This document shows, piece after piece, positions 1 through 12,240 of a stretch of 64,000 nucleotides of DNA. Made by a program: the position numbers and the translations under genes. The notes under the pieces are model-generated. The model was not told the origin of the DNA, searched no databases, and saw only the letters and a list, made by a program, of their open reading frames with translations. The stretch is from contig JAQFVV010012398.1 of NCBI GenBank assembly GCA_028023455.1, positions 3,372,682 through 3,436,681 of the forward strand, in the 5' to 3' direction. Each line of letters opens with the position of its first letter. The first letter of the stretch is position 1. The stretch is from Epiperipatus broadwayi (taxonomy: Eukaryota; Onychophora; Udeonychophora; Euonychophora; Peripatidae).

Positions 1-620
1 ATAATATCCTGGGTCTATACCTTGATTATCCAATGCTTTAATCACTGAAGAAATGCTTATAGAATCAAATGCCTTTTCATAATCTACAAATCCAAAGCAT
101 AATGGCAACTCATATTCATGGGTCCATTGTACTAAAAACATTTTAAAATCAAACTTGTTCTTTTGGTTGGTTGAAATCCAAAGTTCTCTGTAGATGAGTT
201 GTAATTATCTTGTTAAAAATTTGTATACAACTGATAAAAGGCTGATAGGTTTGTAATTTCTAATATCTTTATGATCTTTTTAAATATTAATATTGCATTC
301 TTCCAATCATATGGTACATCTTTATCATTTAGACACTTGGTATATAACTTTGGCAAAAAAATTTCTATTTCTTTACCTGCTTCTTTTAAGATATCGATTG
401 TAGTTCCACCACTACCTGGATCTTTTTCCTTTTTCATAAATTTAATCCCATATCTCACTTCTTCGTTTAAAATCCTGGGAAATTCAGAAGATATAACCAT
501 TGTAGGAAGTACTTATTCTTTATTACTTGATAGAGCTCTACTACCCATTTCCAGATGTCATCTCTCTTTTTTAATAATAGTTCCATCTTTATTCTTACTG
601 CAGATATTTTTATTTTAAGT
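1..620 (-). pseudogene. RTE reverse transcriptase, N-terminal part, broken
   Basis: The minus-strand frame 213-500 gives the early reverse transcriptase block of RTE elements (IKFMKKEKDPGSGG, then KLYTKCLN and WKNAILIF). Further downstream on the minus strand (about 150 to 30) a second frame gives motif A as FVDYEKAFDS, with the catalytic aspartates, followed by VIKALDNQGID. The FADD-type motif C would lie beyond the window edge. The two pieces are in different frames, so the copy is a pseudogene. Together with the endonuclease at 1490-2240 it forms the usual single ORF of an RTE element. Confidence 0.85.
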
Positions 621-865
621 ATTTACCTTTATTAAAAGACATTATATATACATATTTACAAGGTTTTGTTGTTTTCCAATCTTTTTTTGTTTGAGGTATG
701 AAACTTCTATTTTCTTCTATAGCTTATCTTGCTAGTTTTATACTTTCTTATATAATTATCAACTCTTTTTTACACCATTTTACAAAATTCAAGATATTCA
801 ATTCTTCTTAATACATCATTTTATGTATTTTCATATTCCTTCTTTTCTTCATAAATTCTCTAGTC

Positions 866-1264
866 CAGGGGTCCCCAACCTTTTTGCGCTTAAGAGCACA
901 TTCTATAATCCCGGCCAGGTGGCGGGCACTATTTCTTTTTTTTAACCAGACAGTGGGCACCATTTCTTTTTTCAATGTAAATTTATAGTTGGATATTGTT
1001 AATAATACACATAATGTACAAAAAAATATTTATTTCAAGAATAAAATTTTAACATATAATTAGTGTTTATATTTTTACGCTCTAAAAGTATAGTATGACC
1101 TACAATTTGATTACAATATAATACAATAATTTCTAAGAAATTTTAAAAATTAAATTTATTTGTATCAGATAAACAATTTTTTATCGTGTTCGGATAGCGG
1201 TGGGCACACATAAAATGGTCTGTGGGTGCCATGGTGCCTGCAGGCATAGGGTTGGGGACCCCTG
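866..1264. mobile_element. hAT-superfamily MITE (399 bp) inside the RTE element
   Basis: The element begins CAGGGGTCCCCAACC at 866 and ends with the exact inverted complement GGTTGGGGACCCCTG at 1250-1264. This is a classic terminal inverted repeat of the hAT/Charlie group. A candidate target duplication is present: CTCTAGTC before the element (858-865) and GTCTAGTC just after (1267-1274, offset by two bases). There is no transposase ORF, so it is non-autonomous. Subterminal blocks repeat the gcgggcac/gtgggca words, as in other hAT MITEs. It inserted into the RTE copy and is therefore the younger of the two. Confidence 0.9.
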
Positions 1265-1489
1265 CAGTCTAGTCTCAGTAGAAATTTTATTGATTAATTG
1301 ATGTTTTTTTCTACCAGTTATCTTTGTTAAGTTTTTAAAAGTGTATCAATTATTTTCCTATTAATTTCATTCAAATCTGAATCATTTTCAAAATCTGTTT
1401 AATATTTAAAAATGATTTGCAAGTTCTGATTTAAATTCATTAGAATGTTTTTGAAAATTATGAATATCAAGTGAGAATATTGTTTTTCT

Positions 1490-2240
1490 TAATAATTTGT
1501 CTCTAGTTTTGTATTAACATATATCTTACATCTCATTAATTGATGATCACTTCCTGTGTTCAATTTATTAAGAACATTACAATCTTGAAATATGTATTTT
1601 CTGTTAGTCAAAATATAATCTAATTCTGTTGTACTTATATTTGGATGCTTCCATGTCCATTTCATTTTAACATTTTTCTCAAAAAAGGAATTCATAATAT
1701 AAAGTTTTTCTTTTTCTGCAAACTCCACAAGTCTATGTCCTCTCTCATTTCCATTATCATAACCAAATTTATCAACAACACATTCGTCTTTCAATTGTTT
1801 ATCAATTCTAGCATTAAAATTACTCAAAACAATTTTAAAATGTTGTCGAGTCTAATCAAAAGACTTGTATACATCCATATAAAAATCCTCTACTACTTCA
1901 ACACTATGAAAATTTGTTGGGGTATAGACCTGAATTATCTGCATTTGATATTTACTATTAAGTTGAATAACTAATCTTACCACTCCGTCCAATACACCAT
2001 TAATTTCCACAATGTTATTTTTCCACTTTTTTATTTATAATCAATTCTAGTCCACTTATATTTCCAATATTTGTGCTTTTGTAGTAGAGAACATGACCAC
2101 TTTTTAAGTCAATTGTCTCTTCACCTTTTGTCTAATTCACAAAGTGCAATAATGTCTCATTTAATATGAGGCAGTTCTTGCTTCAATTCTTACAATCTCC
2201 CTTCACTTAAAAATGATCTGCAGTTATAAGTACCCAAATA
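1490..2240 (-). pseudogene. RTE endonuclease domain, broken
   Basis: The minus-strand translation gives an exonuclease-endonuclease-phosphatase fold domain as carried by RTE LINEs. The C-terminal half (1489-1827) is one open frame with the NERGHRLVEFA stretch, a TWKHP motif, the LDYILTNR motif and the catalytic SDH (GSDHQL). The N-terminal half (about 1850-2240) is recognisable in shifted frames, including a VYTPT stretch that matches the QVYAPT motif of the family. In living copies this enzyme nicks the target DNA to prime reverse transcription. Stops and shifts between the pieces show it is inactive. Confidence 0.85.
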
Positions 2241-2394
2241 AAACATCATCATCAAATAGCATCCTGGGTCCTCTATCAGAGAATTCTTCACACCCTTTGC
2301 CTTCAACCACCAACCTCTGCCGTGGTTGGTGAGTTTACAACTCTGAGGAATAAGAACCCTAATTTACTTTTTCCTGTCATGATTATAAATATTT

Positions 2395-2556
2395 ATTAGA
2401 ATTTTTTTTTATTCGCACACACATTCATTCTGTTTTATCAGGCAACTGAGAAGAAAAACCATGGTGTTTCATGATTTTAACCTCAGAGGTAAAAATCCAA
2501 TAAACTGCCCACACTAGCTAATTCATGTTGGTGAGAAACCCATCTATGTTCATATA
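2395..2556 (-). other. Probable 3' UTR with poly(A) signal
   Basis: This stretch follows the TAA of the candidate exon 2557-2697 on the minus strand and ends at a canonical AATAAA (plus-strand TTTATT at about 2408-2413). The RTE element starts within about 70 bp beyond it. Confidence 0.35.
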
Positions 2557-2697
2557 TTATACAAATAATCCCATAGTAATAATAGCTGCAATGACAAGAA
2601 TGTATGGAGTGGACATTAGGAATTTGCCCTGATCAGTTTCTTTAAAGCCTTCAAAAGGAATCAAAGAGTCTCCTTTCAGATAACAGCAAACTCCTTT
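2557..2697 (-). CDS. Candidate terminal coding exon, hydrophobic C-terminus
   Basis: On the minus strand a good acceptor (pyrimidine-rich tract, then ACAG at 2698-2701) is followed by 46 uninterrupted codons and TAA. The peptide begins KGVCCYLKGDS and ends in a hydrophobic run (TPYILVIAAIITMGLFV), which could be a tail anchor, a last membrane span or a GPI-attachment signal. About 150 bp further on the minus strand lies an AATAAA (near 2408), so the stretch reads as the last exon plus 3' UTR. I do not recognise the family. Upstream exons would lie to the right. The alternative is that it belongs to a 5' extension of the neighbouring RTE copy. Confidence 0.4.
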   Translation of the reverse strand, partial: KGVCCYLKGDSLIPFEGFKETDQGKFLMSTPYILVIAAIITMGLFV

Positions 2698-2779
2698 CTG
2701 TAACCAAACATGTATGTATATATAAAACATATATATATATTCTAACCTGCCTATGTGTATAGTCTCACTTCCGGGCAAT

Positions 2780-3255
2780 AAAATTTCAAGTAAAATGGGT
2801 CTAGCTCAGTTAACGTTTACATTCATTAAAATGCAAATAATTGTTAAATAAAATATTCTGTATTTAATTAAATATTCTACTAGCTCAAATTAATAAAAAT
2901 AATGATAAGGTTCAGTTTATAAAATAAATAAATAAATATTTATTAAATCATGAGACTTGGAAGTGAAATACAGATGACAAGAAAGACTACATTGACCAAT
3001 ATCCCACAGGCTACTACCTGAATGACATAAGAACACTATCCCCCTTATTACTATCTTAAATAATAAATTTATAGCATTCTTACGACTTCAATAATAACTA
3101 ATCACTAAGATTAAACTAATAATTAAATCTTAATCCTTTTATCTATAATAATTTAGCTAAATAAAATCTCAGGTTCATAAGACTACTTTAAGTTAATCAA
3201 AATAATGTAGTAAAGCATGATAAGGGATTTAAGGTCATACTCTACCACACCTAAC

Positions 3256-3290
<35 letters not shown>

Positions 3291-5670
3291 GTAATACTCT
3301 TCATTGTATGATCTAATTTTATATATCTTTTCTTCACTATAATTTTTATTCACCATAATAATAATAAGGTAATATAATATAATCTTTTATCTTTCATATA
3401 ATAATGTAATAAATATGTGGTAGCATCTTATAATCTGACAAATATATGTGTGGCAACGAATAGCATTTATAATTCGATATACTATTATAATAATCAACCT
3501 ATGACATGACCATAAAGATAATGAAAAATGTAATTTCTTAATTAAATAAATTCCAAAAAATTATTAGAATTCTTAAAATAATACTTTATTTATTTCTGTG
3601 CAAATGTTATGTTTAATTCTAACTTTCTATGTTTATCATGCATTGTAATGGGAAAGAAAACAATCTAAACACACAAATTTTGAAAAAACAAATTTAACAA
3701 AGTTTTTATTATAACAAATAAAATAAACAACAATCTATTTACACTATTTACATTTGATATAATAAATTTGCACCATTATACATCTCTTAGTCATTGTAAC
3801 TACTAATACAATAGAAAATCAATTTAAGTCTTCATTCTGACTTTAAAAAATAATAATACAATGTTATAGCTCTTTATTATGAAATTTTATGATAAACTTA
3901 TAAATCACTTTATATTTACTCTAAGTATTCTCTCTTTAAATATTATTACAATATGCCTCCTTCAACATACATTGAAGCTTAGAACGGAAAACATAAAAAA
4001 TATAACAATATCGAAAATGGATCTTTTTACTAAACAATTTCTCAATTTTGCAATGTTATTAATATTATATCGAAAATATCTATGCTGATCTATTAATACA
4101 GTAAGTAAACATTATAACCAATCATATTATGATTAGTATACCTAATATCTATCACTTAATATTACTTTAATATGGAACAGTTGCAATCATTGATGCATTT
4201 CTTATTATTTAAATAAATACAAAATTGTACCTATGCTTATTTTGTACTGTTTTGTGTTACTTACATTATATCTTAAAAAATATGCAATACTTATAAAATA
4301 AAATAAAATATTTGAAGTTATTTAATATTTCAGAGCAACTTTGCTTTATTTACTTTATTCATGAAATTTATTTTATTTCCAAAATAAATATAGAACATAT
4401 TCTATGATTCTTTATCATTTGGTTCCATTGGATTTTCTATTCCAATTTGCATTAAATCTACTTCTCCTTAAGTAAATGAACCTCTCTTATTCATCCAATA
4501 ACAGTTCTTAAATTTTAAATTGCTTATCATTTTTTTTCAAAATGTACAATACTGTTCGATGTAATTACTTTGGAAAGTCATGATAGCGAATAGATGTGTA
4601 GGCATAGGGAAGAAAAACTAGAGTCTTACTCACAGTACATATTAGATAAAAACATCATGGCACAGTGTATCTATAAAATAGAGGCATGACCTATTTGTCT
4701 AATGTCCTCCAATACCAACAATGATGTCAAGCTATTACTTCAGCTTTATAAAACATCAGTATTCAAATAAAATAGACCCTGCCCACAAACAAAATATACC
4801 AGCTACAGGGCTTTGTTAACTGTATTCATATACTTAAGAAGATTACAAAATGTTATTTCTATTCCCATAATAAGTCCTACATTAGTAACATCTCATTGGG
4901 TTCATGTTCTCAAGATTACTACCAAGTCACTATCTTATCAAAATTTCCTTATAGATTTATCAAATCTTACACCGACAAATGAAACTAACTCACATATTCA
5001 AAATAATAAATAAAATTCAATCGTAATTAGAACAATCTCGCTAATCTACTAGAAAAGTTTACTTTACTTTCCTATCCAATATTATTAAACAACATACAAA
5101 ATAATCATTATCTATACTTTAAATATCTAATAATATTAAAGTTCTTTGTAAAAGAATCATATTATTATTATTCATCATGTTGCATTATATTAATAATATG
5201 AAATTAAAGTATGCATATTCCTAGAATAAATAAATTCTAATCTTATAATTTAAATGTGTTGTACATACAACCTAACATTCATACTTCAATATTGTATAAT
5301 TCATTAACAATCTGCAAAAGAAAAAAAAATACATAATAAAATATCAATTTTCACAACTATTACCTAAGTGATATAAACTTGTAATCACTTATGACGTCTT
5401 TGTGTCCATCAATCAAAATAAACATTGCATATATGATTGATATACATCCATACTTCCATACTTAAAATATATTAACTTATTTAAATTATCACACTATTTA
5501 CTATAATTATAATATCATTAGTACTAAATTAATATTCATGTACCTATTCTACTAATTAAATAATATTACACTTAAAAACTAAAGTAAATAAAAAATCAAA
5601 ACAATAATTATGTATATCTTCGATATCATTTTTCGATATTGATGAATGTTCTTTACAAAATTCAAATGTG
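2780..5670. other. AT-rich DNA without recognisable genes
   Basis: About 2.9 kb of very AT-rich sequence. It contains a short (AAT)n tract at about 3257-3290 and short ORFs at 3879-4088 and 4813-5013 whose content looks random. I see no motif, splice-bounded coding stretch or terminal repeat here. Confidence 0.6.
3257..3291. repeat. (AAT)n microsatellite
   Basis: An uninterrupted run of ATA/AAT trinucleotides of about 11 units. Confidence 0.9.
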
Positions 5671-5678
5671 TTTTTTTT

Positions 5679-5811
5679 TTATTTTCCTGGAGAGTTTTCT
5701 TTTTTAAAAAAATTTTCTCCTAAAGAGCAATTAAAACTCCCAACCATTGCTAAGTTCTCATGCTTAACAATAAAAACCTCCGAACTTGGCACATGCACTG
5801 TAAACTCCTTC
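5679..5811 (-). CDS. Candidate exon of unknown gene
   Basis: On the minus strand a long pyrimidine tract (5880 down to about 5840) leads to the acceptor GCACAG at 5812-5817. Beyond it two frames are plausible. In phase 0, 15 codons end in ...FGGFYC and a stop. In phase 1, 43 codons without a stop read KEFTVHVPSSEV then GSFNCSLGENFF, ending at TAA next to an AATAAA-like run. CpG content (GTCGC, TTCGG) is higher than in the flanks, which suggests constraint. No family is recognised; the second frame faintly resembles an immunoglobulin-like or macroglobulin-like strand pattern, but this is weak. Confidence 0.25.
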
Positions 5812-7930
5812 CTGTGCGACGAACAAAGTTTTAAGAATGAATGATAATAAAAAAAAATAAGATGACATCTAAAAATCTAGGAAAATTAAATAAAATAATC
5901 ATTGATCTGTTCCAGAAAAGTTTATAGAATAAAAGTTTATAGTTTCTATTGTCCAAAACAATGATTATTAAAATAATAATAAAATTATACTATTGAAAAA
6001 TAATATCTCAAAGCTTCTTTTCCTTAGGATCCTTTATCGGCTCGGTAATGCATTATATCTTGGCAACTTGACAGCAGACAATCCGGATAAAACTTTTTGC
6101 GTAATTTTAAAATATTTCCATGGATTTAATAATTTCTGGTCACACATAAATTTATCATGTTTAGGTTTATATGTCAGGATAATTTACCATTTATTATCCA
6201 CTTATAGCTATTTTCATTTATTCTTCAAATTATTGGTTTTAATAAATTCTTGCAAATGCGTGTAACCTTATATAATTTAGATTTTATTACATATGCTTTA
6301 GAATATCCATTTAGATATTATTTATGACAGTTTTTTCTTTAAAATATTCACAATGTTTTTCTTCAAAAAGTATAAAACATTTATCTCCATAGCATTATTT
6401 TTCATAAAATTATTATGAGTGTGTTGTATTATTTATTAGTTTTGAATATGACTATCTCGCTACTATAAAAAAATGCGTTGTTACTTTTAATTTACAATTA
6501 GCTTTTCCGTTATGCTTTTCATATAATGTCCTAGATAAATCCTTGCTTAATGAAATAGTTCTCTTCATTAAAATCACTAATATTATATTAATAATTATCA
6601 TTCTTACTTTTAAAAGTTTCTTAGTTAAGCACGTATTACTTATTGGCATTTCCATATTTTTACTGTGAAGTCGTATTAAGTTTTGACGAAAATCCTGGTA
6701 AAGGGAACTTTAATTTAGCACTGCATCCTTTTAATAAAATTTATTAAAATTTATTTATACTATGCTCTCTTTGCAAATACTTAAAAATTAATATCCTGTC
6801 AGTTTGCAAATAAATTATATGAGAGCACTAAAATTGACTAAAAATAAAAAAATTTAAAAGAAGTATAAATCTAGAAAATTTACTATCACCGATTACCCAC
6901 TAGAATTAATCGTGCAGCAGTATTTATACCCTACAAAATATATCATCCTATTGGTGGATTTTTGTTTTTCATCTGATACTTAATTTGCATATTACTACAG
7001 TATCACACAATTAAACTTAAAAAATAAAATATGACTCACTATTATTTTAAAATATTACTTAAAATATTAATCTTAAATCAATTTTATGTTTTATTAAAAA
7101 TTAACTAAACATTTTAAAATAACTTTTAAAACAATACTTTATCAATTTATCCCACCTTTTATATTTAATTTATCTATTTTATTTTAAAACAAAATATTTA
7201 ATTTTAACTAACTGCATTCATTTTATAATTTTATTTAAAACATTTTATAACGACTAATTTTAATATTTGCTTTTGTGATAGGTAAATAAATATATTCAAT
7301 TCTATAATGTAATTTTTAAAATATTTTGAACTTTGTTAACACAAATACCAGCAAGCATGTGTTCATGTCTGTGTTATACAGGTCACATGACTTACACTGA
7401 GACAGATTCTATCAAAATTCTGCCTGCAAATATTAAATGTTAATTGTAACAAATATTATATTAACTAAATAATATAAAAATATAAAATTTGGAATAATAT
7501 TTTGGAAAACATAGAACTAAATACAATTCTTCTCTACCACAAAGATTACCTTTAAGACATATAATATTAAATATAATTATTAAATATAATTTATACTTTA
7601 AAATATAGTATTTATTTAATTACAGGTTTTAACTATTAGAATTCAACTTTTAAACATATTTTAAACATTTATTGTTGCATTATTTATTATGGTCAGCTTT
7701 TCCAATCATATGTAATTAATACTTTTAGCTTTATTTAACTATTTTAGAGTTATTTATCATCATTTAAAGCATTACATATTTTTATTTAGCCTTAAATTGT
7801 ACTTTTAAAATATTATCAATACAATATAATTATTACACAAAGAGAACATATTCTAAATTTAATTTTTTTTAGTAAATTTGCTATGATAAACTAATTCTGA
7901 CCTATAAAAAAGGGCACAATATATATATAT
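5812..7930. other. AT-rich DNA, no supported gene
   Basis: Contains two short ORFs (5993-6265 plus strand, opening with TTG rather than ATG; 6452-6655 minus strand) with slightly raised CpG but no homology, splice context or motif that I can name. The rest is featureless AT-rich sequence. Confidence 0.5.
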
Positions 7931-8199
7931 GATCACTAGATGGAGATTTACCAATAGCTCCTTACAAGCTTTGTTTATATAAATGCTGAGAGATAGAATT
8001 CAATATCTCTTTTGTTGTCTCCAATCTTTAGACCATGGTTTCGAGCTAGTCTTACTACCATTTACTGATGTGGGTCAACTAGCTCGAAACCATGGTCTAA
8101 AGGTTGGAGACAATGAAAGAGATGTTGAATTCTATCTCTCTCAGCATTTATGTAAACAAAGCTTGTAAGGAGCTATTGGTAAAGCTCCATCTAGTGATC
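7931..8199. mobile_element. 269-bp near-perfect palindrome (foldback element) with hammerhead motif
   Basis: The left arm starts GATCACTAGATGGAG at 7931 and the right arm ends with its complement at 8199. The arms are about 115 bp each with few mismatches, separated by a central spacer of roughly 30 bp (8048-8077). The arm sequence around 7960-8000 (CAAGCTTTGT, AATGCT, GAGA) resembles the ribozyme-bearing repeat at 63215-63625, so I read it as an inverted dimer of that family. No protein is encoded. A hammerhead motif sits across the spacer and the right arm. Confidence 0.85.
8057..8104 (+). ncRNA. Hammerhead-like ribozyme motif in the palindrome
   Basis: CTGATG at 8065-8070 is followed by T at 8071, where the core normally has A. 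Stem II could form between GGGT (8072-8075) and GCTC (8082-8085) with two G-U pairs. GAAAC (8086-8090) continues into a 3-bp stem III (ACC 8089-8091 with GGT 8094-8096, 2-nt loop AT) and the canonical GTC triplet at 8095-8097. Stem I pairs TTTA (8061-8064) with TAAA (8098-8101), then ACC (8057-8059) with GGT (8102-8104) around one bulged A. The layout is that of a type I hammerhead, but the core substitution at 8071 would weaken or abolish cleavage. Confidence 0.55.
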
Positions 8200-10639
8200 A
8201 TAAAATGCAGGCTAAGAGCAAGTTACAAAATTTATAACTTGTTTTGTTTATTATATATATAAGTACAAAATAAAAATATAATAACTTTAATATTTTACTA
8301 TACAACCAATATTAAAAACACTTTTTCAAAGTCAAATATAAAACATTATTTAAATCTAAAGAATATTCATATTTAAACATTAAACAATTTAGCACTATAA
8401 TAAAACAAATATATCTTTTATAGTTAATAATTCACCAATTATTTTTAAGCTGCCATGTAAGTTGTTGAATCTATATCTTTTAATCTTTATATTTATAATC
8501 CAGTTCTGCCACTTATTGTAATCTTAGAAATGAATAGATGCTAGCTGATAATTCTTATAAAATCTTTTATATAATGTCCTATCTATATCTCCAGACTAAT
8601 ATCTATTTTCTGATCTTTATTAATGATGATTTTAAATCTGGATACTGTGTACTTCGATTTTTTTCTATTCAATAAATCTTTCCTCTAACAATTACTTTCT
8701 ACCATTAATTGTATTATCAAGTTATCAACTTGAAAATTCAAAATCATCTTAATTACTTTTTACATACTTAGAATAGATCTGACTCTAATTATATCTATAT
8801 ATTTTTGTATGCTCAATTTTTTAACTGAAGGTATCTCCACCCTTTTCCAGAATTTGTATCACATGACACCATTTCATACAGAGTTTTATCAAGTTAAAAA
8901 TTTATTATTCATGAAGGTTTGGGGATGTGGATAAACCAGCACTGGGTAAATTAACCTATATTGATTATTAAATTTATAATAGGTGACAGATTTAGAATAG
9001 AATAATGTTTACTCCTTCAAAATATTGTGTAAGTTGGGATTGTTGTGATATTTTTTTATATCCATCCTGGCTAAAGGATATGTGTGTCTATAGTTAAAAA
9101 ATTGAAAACAAAAATATATAGGTATTGAATTGGTATCAGATGTTCATAACTATGCAAGCAGATTGGTTTAGATTCAAAACATTATGTTGTTTTTAAATTC
9201 CAGACTAGTAGCTTAATAATGGAAAAATGAAAAAAAAAATTCACTTCTGGATGTAAAGTTAATTAGATGAAAAGAAATGCAAATGCATTATATTTACTTC
9301 CAAAATCTAATATCTATTGATTACTTATGCTTATATATAGATGGTATCAGTGGAATAGTATACAGTCTAATTCTAAAACGCTTTGTGTAAATGTTTTGTA
9401 AGTATGATCATACTCAATTGATTAGGTAAAATGATAAAAAAGCACTTTTTTTTTTTTCACAAGTGATTTAAGCAATTATTATTTTATTACAAGTATGGCA
9501 ATACAAACAAAACGAAAAAAAACCTCTGAGGTCATATTTTCTGTCAATAGTTGGAAATAAGGTCAGTTTGATAAAGTTAATCCAAGATTTCATTTATATA
9601 TACATCTAATAATTTATTTTTGTTTTATAAAATTTGAAATGTTTTGTTGGTGGTGTAATTCTCATTAGCGGCATGTTATGACATCATTTTATAGAGAAAA
9701 TAACTCCAATGCATAAACAAAAATAATTATTCAGAAGTCAGATCCTGATAAAAATCATTTGAACCAATTTGTAAATAACACCAAATTTATTGTATCATGG
9801 GACAAAAATATTCCACTTTTATCCAACTCACATATTATTATATGATAAATGAATCAAACATTGACACTTAGCTCACAAAAAACTGTTATTTGTAAGTTTG
9901 TTAAAAAATCTCTATTGCCGGAGGGGAGGGGGTGACTTGTCAATAATATATTATTTGGATATTGGAGTTAGTTTCCTAAAATGATATATTCTAATAGCAC
10001 TCTATATATATAATAACTTTTGCTAATTTATAGGCTCATTAAAATTATTAGATATACATCTTAAACACTACTTGAAATTACAAATTGATTGTTTAATACT
10101 ATAAAAAAATATTTATCTATTTACCATGTAACAATGTGGTATTTAGATAAAAATGGATTATTTTATTTAACCAATTAATTAGCATTGATATAAAAATGTG
10201 GGTGTTATTTACAAGTTTGTTAAAATTACTCCATTAGGCTCTGACTTGCAAATTATTATTATTACTGTATGTGCACTGGAAATGGTTTCTGTATAAAGTA
10301 TAATATATTAACTACTGTTTGTTTACAGGCTTACTAATGTTATTAAAATACATAATTTATATATGTATATAAATCTGACATAAAATCATTGCTTATATAA
10401 ATAAAAAAATAATTAAAAAAATTGTAAAAAAAAATATTTTATTTACATAAATGTACTAAAAAGTAAAAATATTTTTTTTTTCAGGTTTCATAATAGTCTT
10501 GGTATTATCTGATCAAAAATAAAATATTTGGCACTTAATGTTTAGAAGTAGACTATTTATGCACATGAGTATTGCATGATTTTATTTTGAGTATTAATAT
10601 GTTTACAATTTTTACAAATATCTGCTTAATCATATAATA
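8200..10639. other. AT-rich DNA with a diverged duplication
   Basis: No gene is supported. From about 9880 to 10380 a stretch seems to be an old tandem duplication of about 315 bp: GTTATTTGTAAGTTTGTTAAA near 9888 recurs in altered form near 10206, and later blocks recur in the same order. Confidence 0.4.
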
Positions 10640-10740
10640 TAGGGGTTTGAACTCAGACTTTCACATGACTCTCGACTATCCATGCTATCTCATACTGCTG
10701 ACACACTTGATCACACACATGTTGAAAAGGTAAATAATCA

Positions 10741-10795
10741 CCAATATATCCATAGTTTATGCTAAACCAGCACTCCTCAGTTGATCCAGATTATT
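10741..10795 (-). ncRNA. Hammerhead motif, family A copy 1, left arm (decayed)
   Basis: On the minus strand: CTGAGGA (plus 10774-10780), stem II GTGCT/AGCAT with loop GGTTT, then TAAAC where GAAA is expected, and a downstream TTGG that can pair with the TCAA before the core. The core G12 is lost, so activity is unlikely. Confidence 0.45.
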
Positions 10796-11134
10796 TGAGT
10801 TCAAACCCCCTATATATTACATATTGGAGTGCAGGTATACTGAAGAAAAAACATTTATATATTAAAATATAGTGCTGTAAGGTCTACCCATCCCTCGTAT
10901 ATGTATGCAAATGGATTATGTCCTGTACATGAGGGGTCAAAGTGACTTATGGTCAACATGGGTAAGGTGAGAAGGTTGGCACCAATGAGGGCTTTGAGCA
11001 TTACATCATCAGATTTTCAATGAAATGGATGGCTGAAGAGTTGTGAGGTGGAGTGGATTGAAGCCTATCCATTAAAGTATGAAGACTGGCTATCTTAATA
11101 TAAGTTGAGCATTGATTGTATATATGTGTGGCGA

Positions 11135-11195
11135 TGATAATCTGGACCAACTGATGAGTACTAGTTTATCACAAAATACATATATTGGTGAATAT
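11135..11195 (+). ncRNA. Hammerhead motif, family A copy 1, right arm (decayed)
   Basis: CCAA precedes an intact CTGATGA at 11151-11157. Stem II (GTACT/ATCAC) has mismatches, and AAAA (11173-11176) replaces GAAA. A 3-bp stem III (ATA/TAT, loop CA) and an ATA site at 11182-11184 are kept, followed by TTGG that pairs with CCAA. The loss is of the kind expected from CpG decay of an ancestral CACGAAA. Confidence 0.5.
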
Positions 11196-11300
11196 TTATT
11201 TTTTCAACGTATGATCAAGTGTGTCAGTAGTATGTGATAGCATGGATAGTTGAGGGTCATGTGCAAGTCTGAGTTCAAACCCCTATATATTACATATTGG

Positions 11301-12240
11301 AGTGCAAGTATGAAAAAGCCTGTACTGTAAAAAAATATCTTAACCATTTAAATAAATATGTGATTACAGAAAATGAAGATGAGCAAAGAATCAGCATCAG
11401 AGGCCAATTAAGTAATAATCATATCAACATCAGCAAAGTAATTAATAGTTAATAACCAATCTTTGTGGCTGGGTTTAAAAAATAGATAGACCGTAGACAA
11501 ATTTCATCATTTATCCAGTGCAAACTTGGAAATATTTAAAAATGCATACACATACAGAAGTGCTAAAATAACTATAATAATAAGCATTTTAAATGCTGGG
11601 ATAATTATATTAATACTGAACATCAACAATGCTCTGGCCATCTGATACCTGAGTGTGGTAGTTATCAATGGATTTGTCATCATCATAAAACCTACGTCAT
11701 AGAGTGAGAGGATTTTTAAGATAACTTTTATGATCTTAGCACCATATAAATACTTTTTTAAAATAATTATATAGATGCTCACACACTCACACATATATAT
11801 CCCATATATTTATCTTTAATCTAAACTAGTTTTGAGATTTCCAAGATTCTGGTCACTATAAACAAGAGAAAATTTATATACTGTAAACTATGCTAGTATT
11901 AACTATTCATTGGAACAACTTGAAATAATTATCAATAAATTTATTAATTAGAAATATAATAATAATAGTAGTAGTAATAATAGTAGTAGTAGTAGCAATA
12001 GCAGTAGTAATAATAATAAAAGAAAAAAGTAGATATTAAAGAATTATATAACATTATGTAACTTGTATTAATTTATATAACCTTTTTTTTTTTTAATATA
12101 TATATATATATTCAAATTTAACTTTATGTAACCTTTTATATAGTTTCTAATCAGTTATATGTAACCATATTAATATAAAATTGTGCTGTAACCTATGATT
12201 TTTGTAAATATGTAACTATTTTGAATTTCAATAAAGGTCT
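11301..12240. other. AT-rich DNA with trinucleotide repeats
   Basis: Featureless except for an interrupted (TAG/AAT)n tract at about 11958-12020 and a T-run followed by (TA)n at about 12083-12111. Confidence 0.5.

Larger units (their letters stand above)
1..2330 (-). mobile_element. RTE-type non-LTR retrotransposon (LINE), decayed, runs off the left edge
   Basis: Read on the minus strand, this stretch encodes, in order, an apurinic-type endonuclease (about 2240 to 1490) and the first part of a reverse transcriptase (about 620 to 1). The order and motifs match the RTE/BovB-like group. The 5' part near 2330-2220 leads into an endonuclease start with the NVRSLL-type opening. Frame breaks are frequent, so the copy is dead. 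A hAT MITE (866-1264) lies inside it. Two other stretches of the same family occur at 31260-32075 and 63600-64000, so this is a multi-copy family here. The element continues left of position 1. Confidence 0.85.
10640..11300. mobile_element. Foldback element, family A copy 1 (inverted dimer with a hammerhead in each arm)
   Basis: The left end GGGGTTTGAACTCAGAC (10642) is the complement of the right end near 11262-11280. A third copy of the terminal motif (GAGTTCAAACCCC) lies at about 10798-10810, so the left arm is internally deleted. The terminal motif resembles a tRNA B-box (GTTCAAACC). The same family appears at 30125-30660, 49790-49940 and 57774-58512. There is no ORF. Each arm holds a hammerhead motif on its own strand. 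Confidence 0.75.

Noticed and set aside
6452-6655. 67-codon minus-strand ORF with a hydrophobic start
   Set aside because: Superficially like a signal peptide, but there is no promoter, donor or homologous pattern; too weak.
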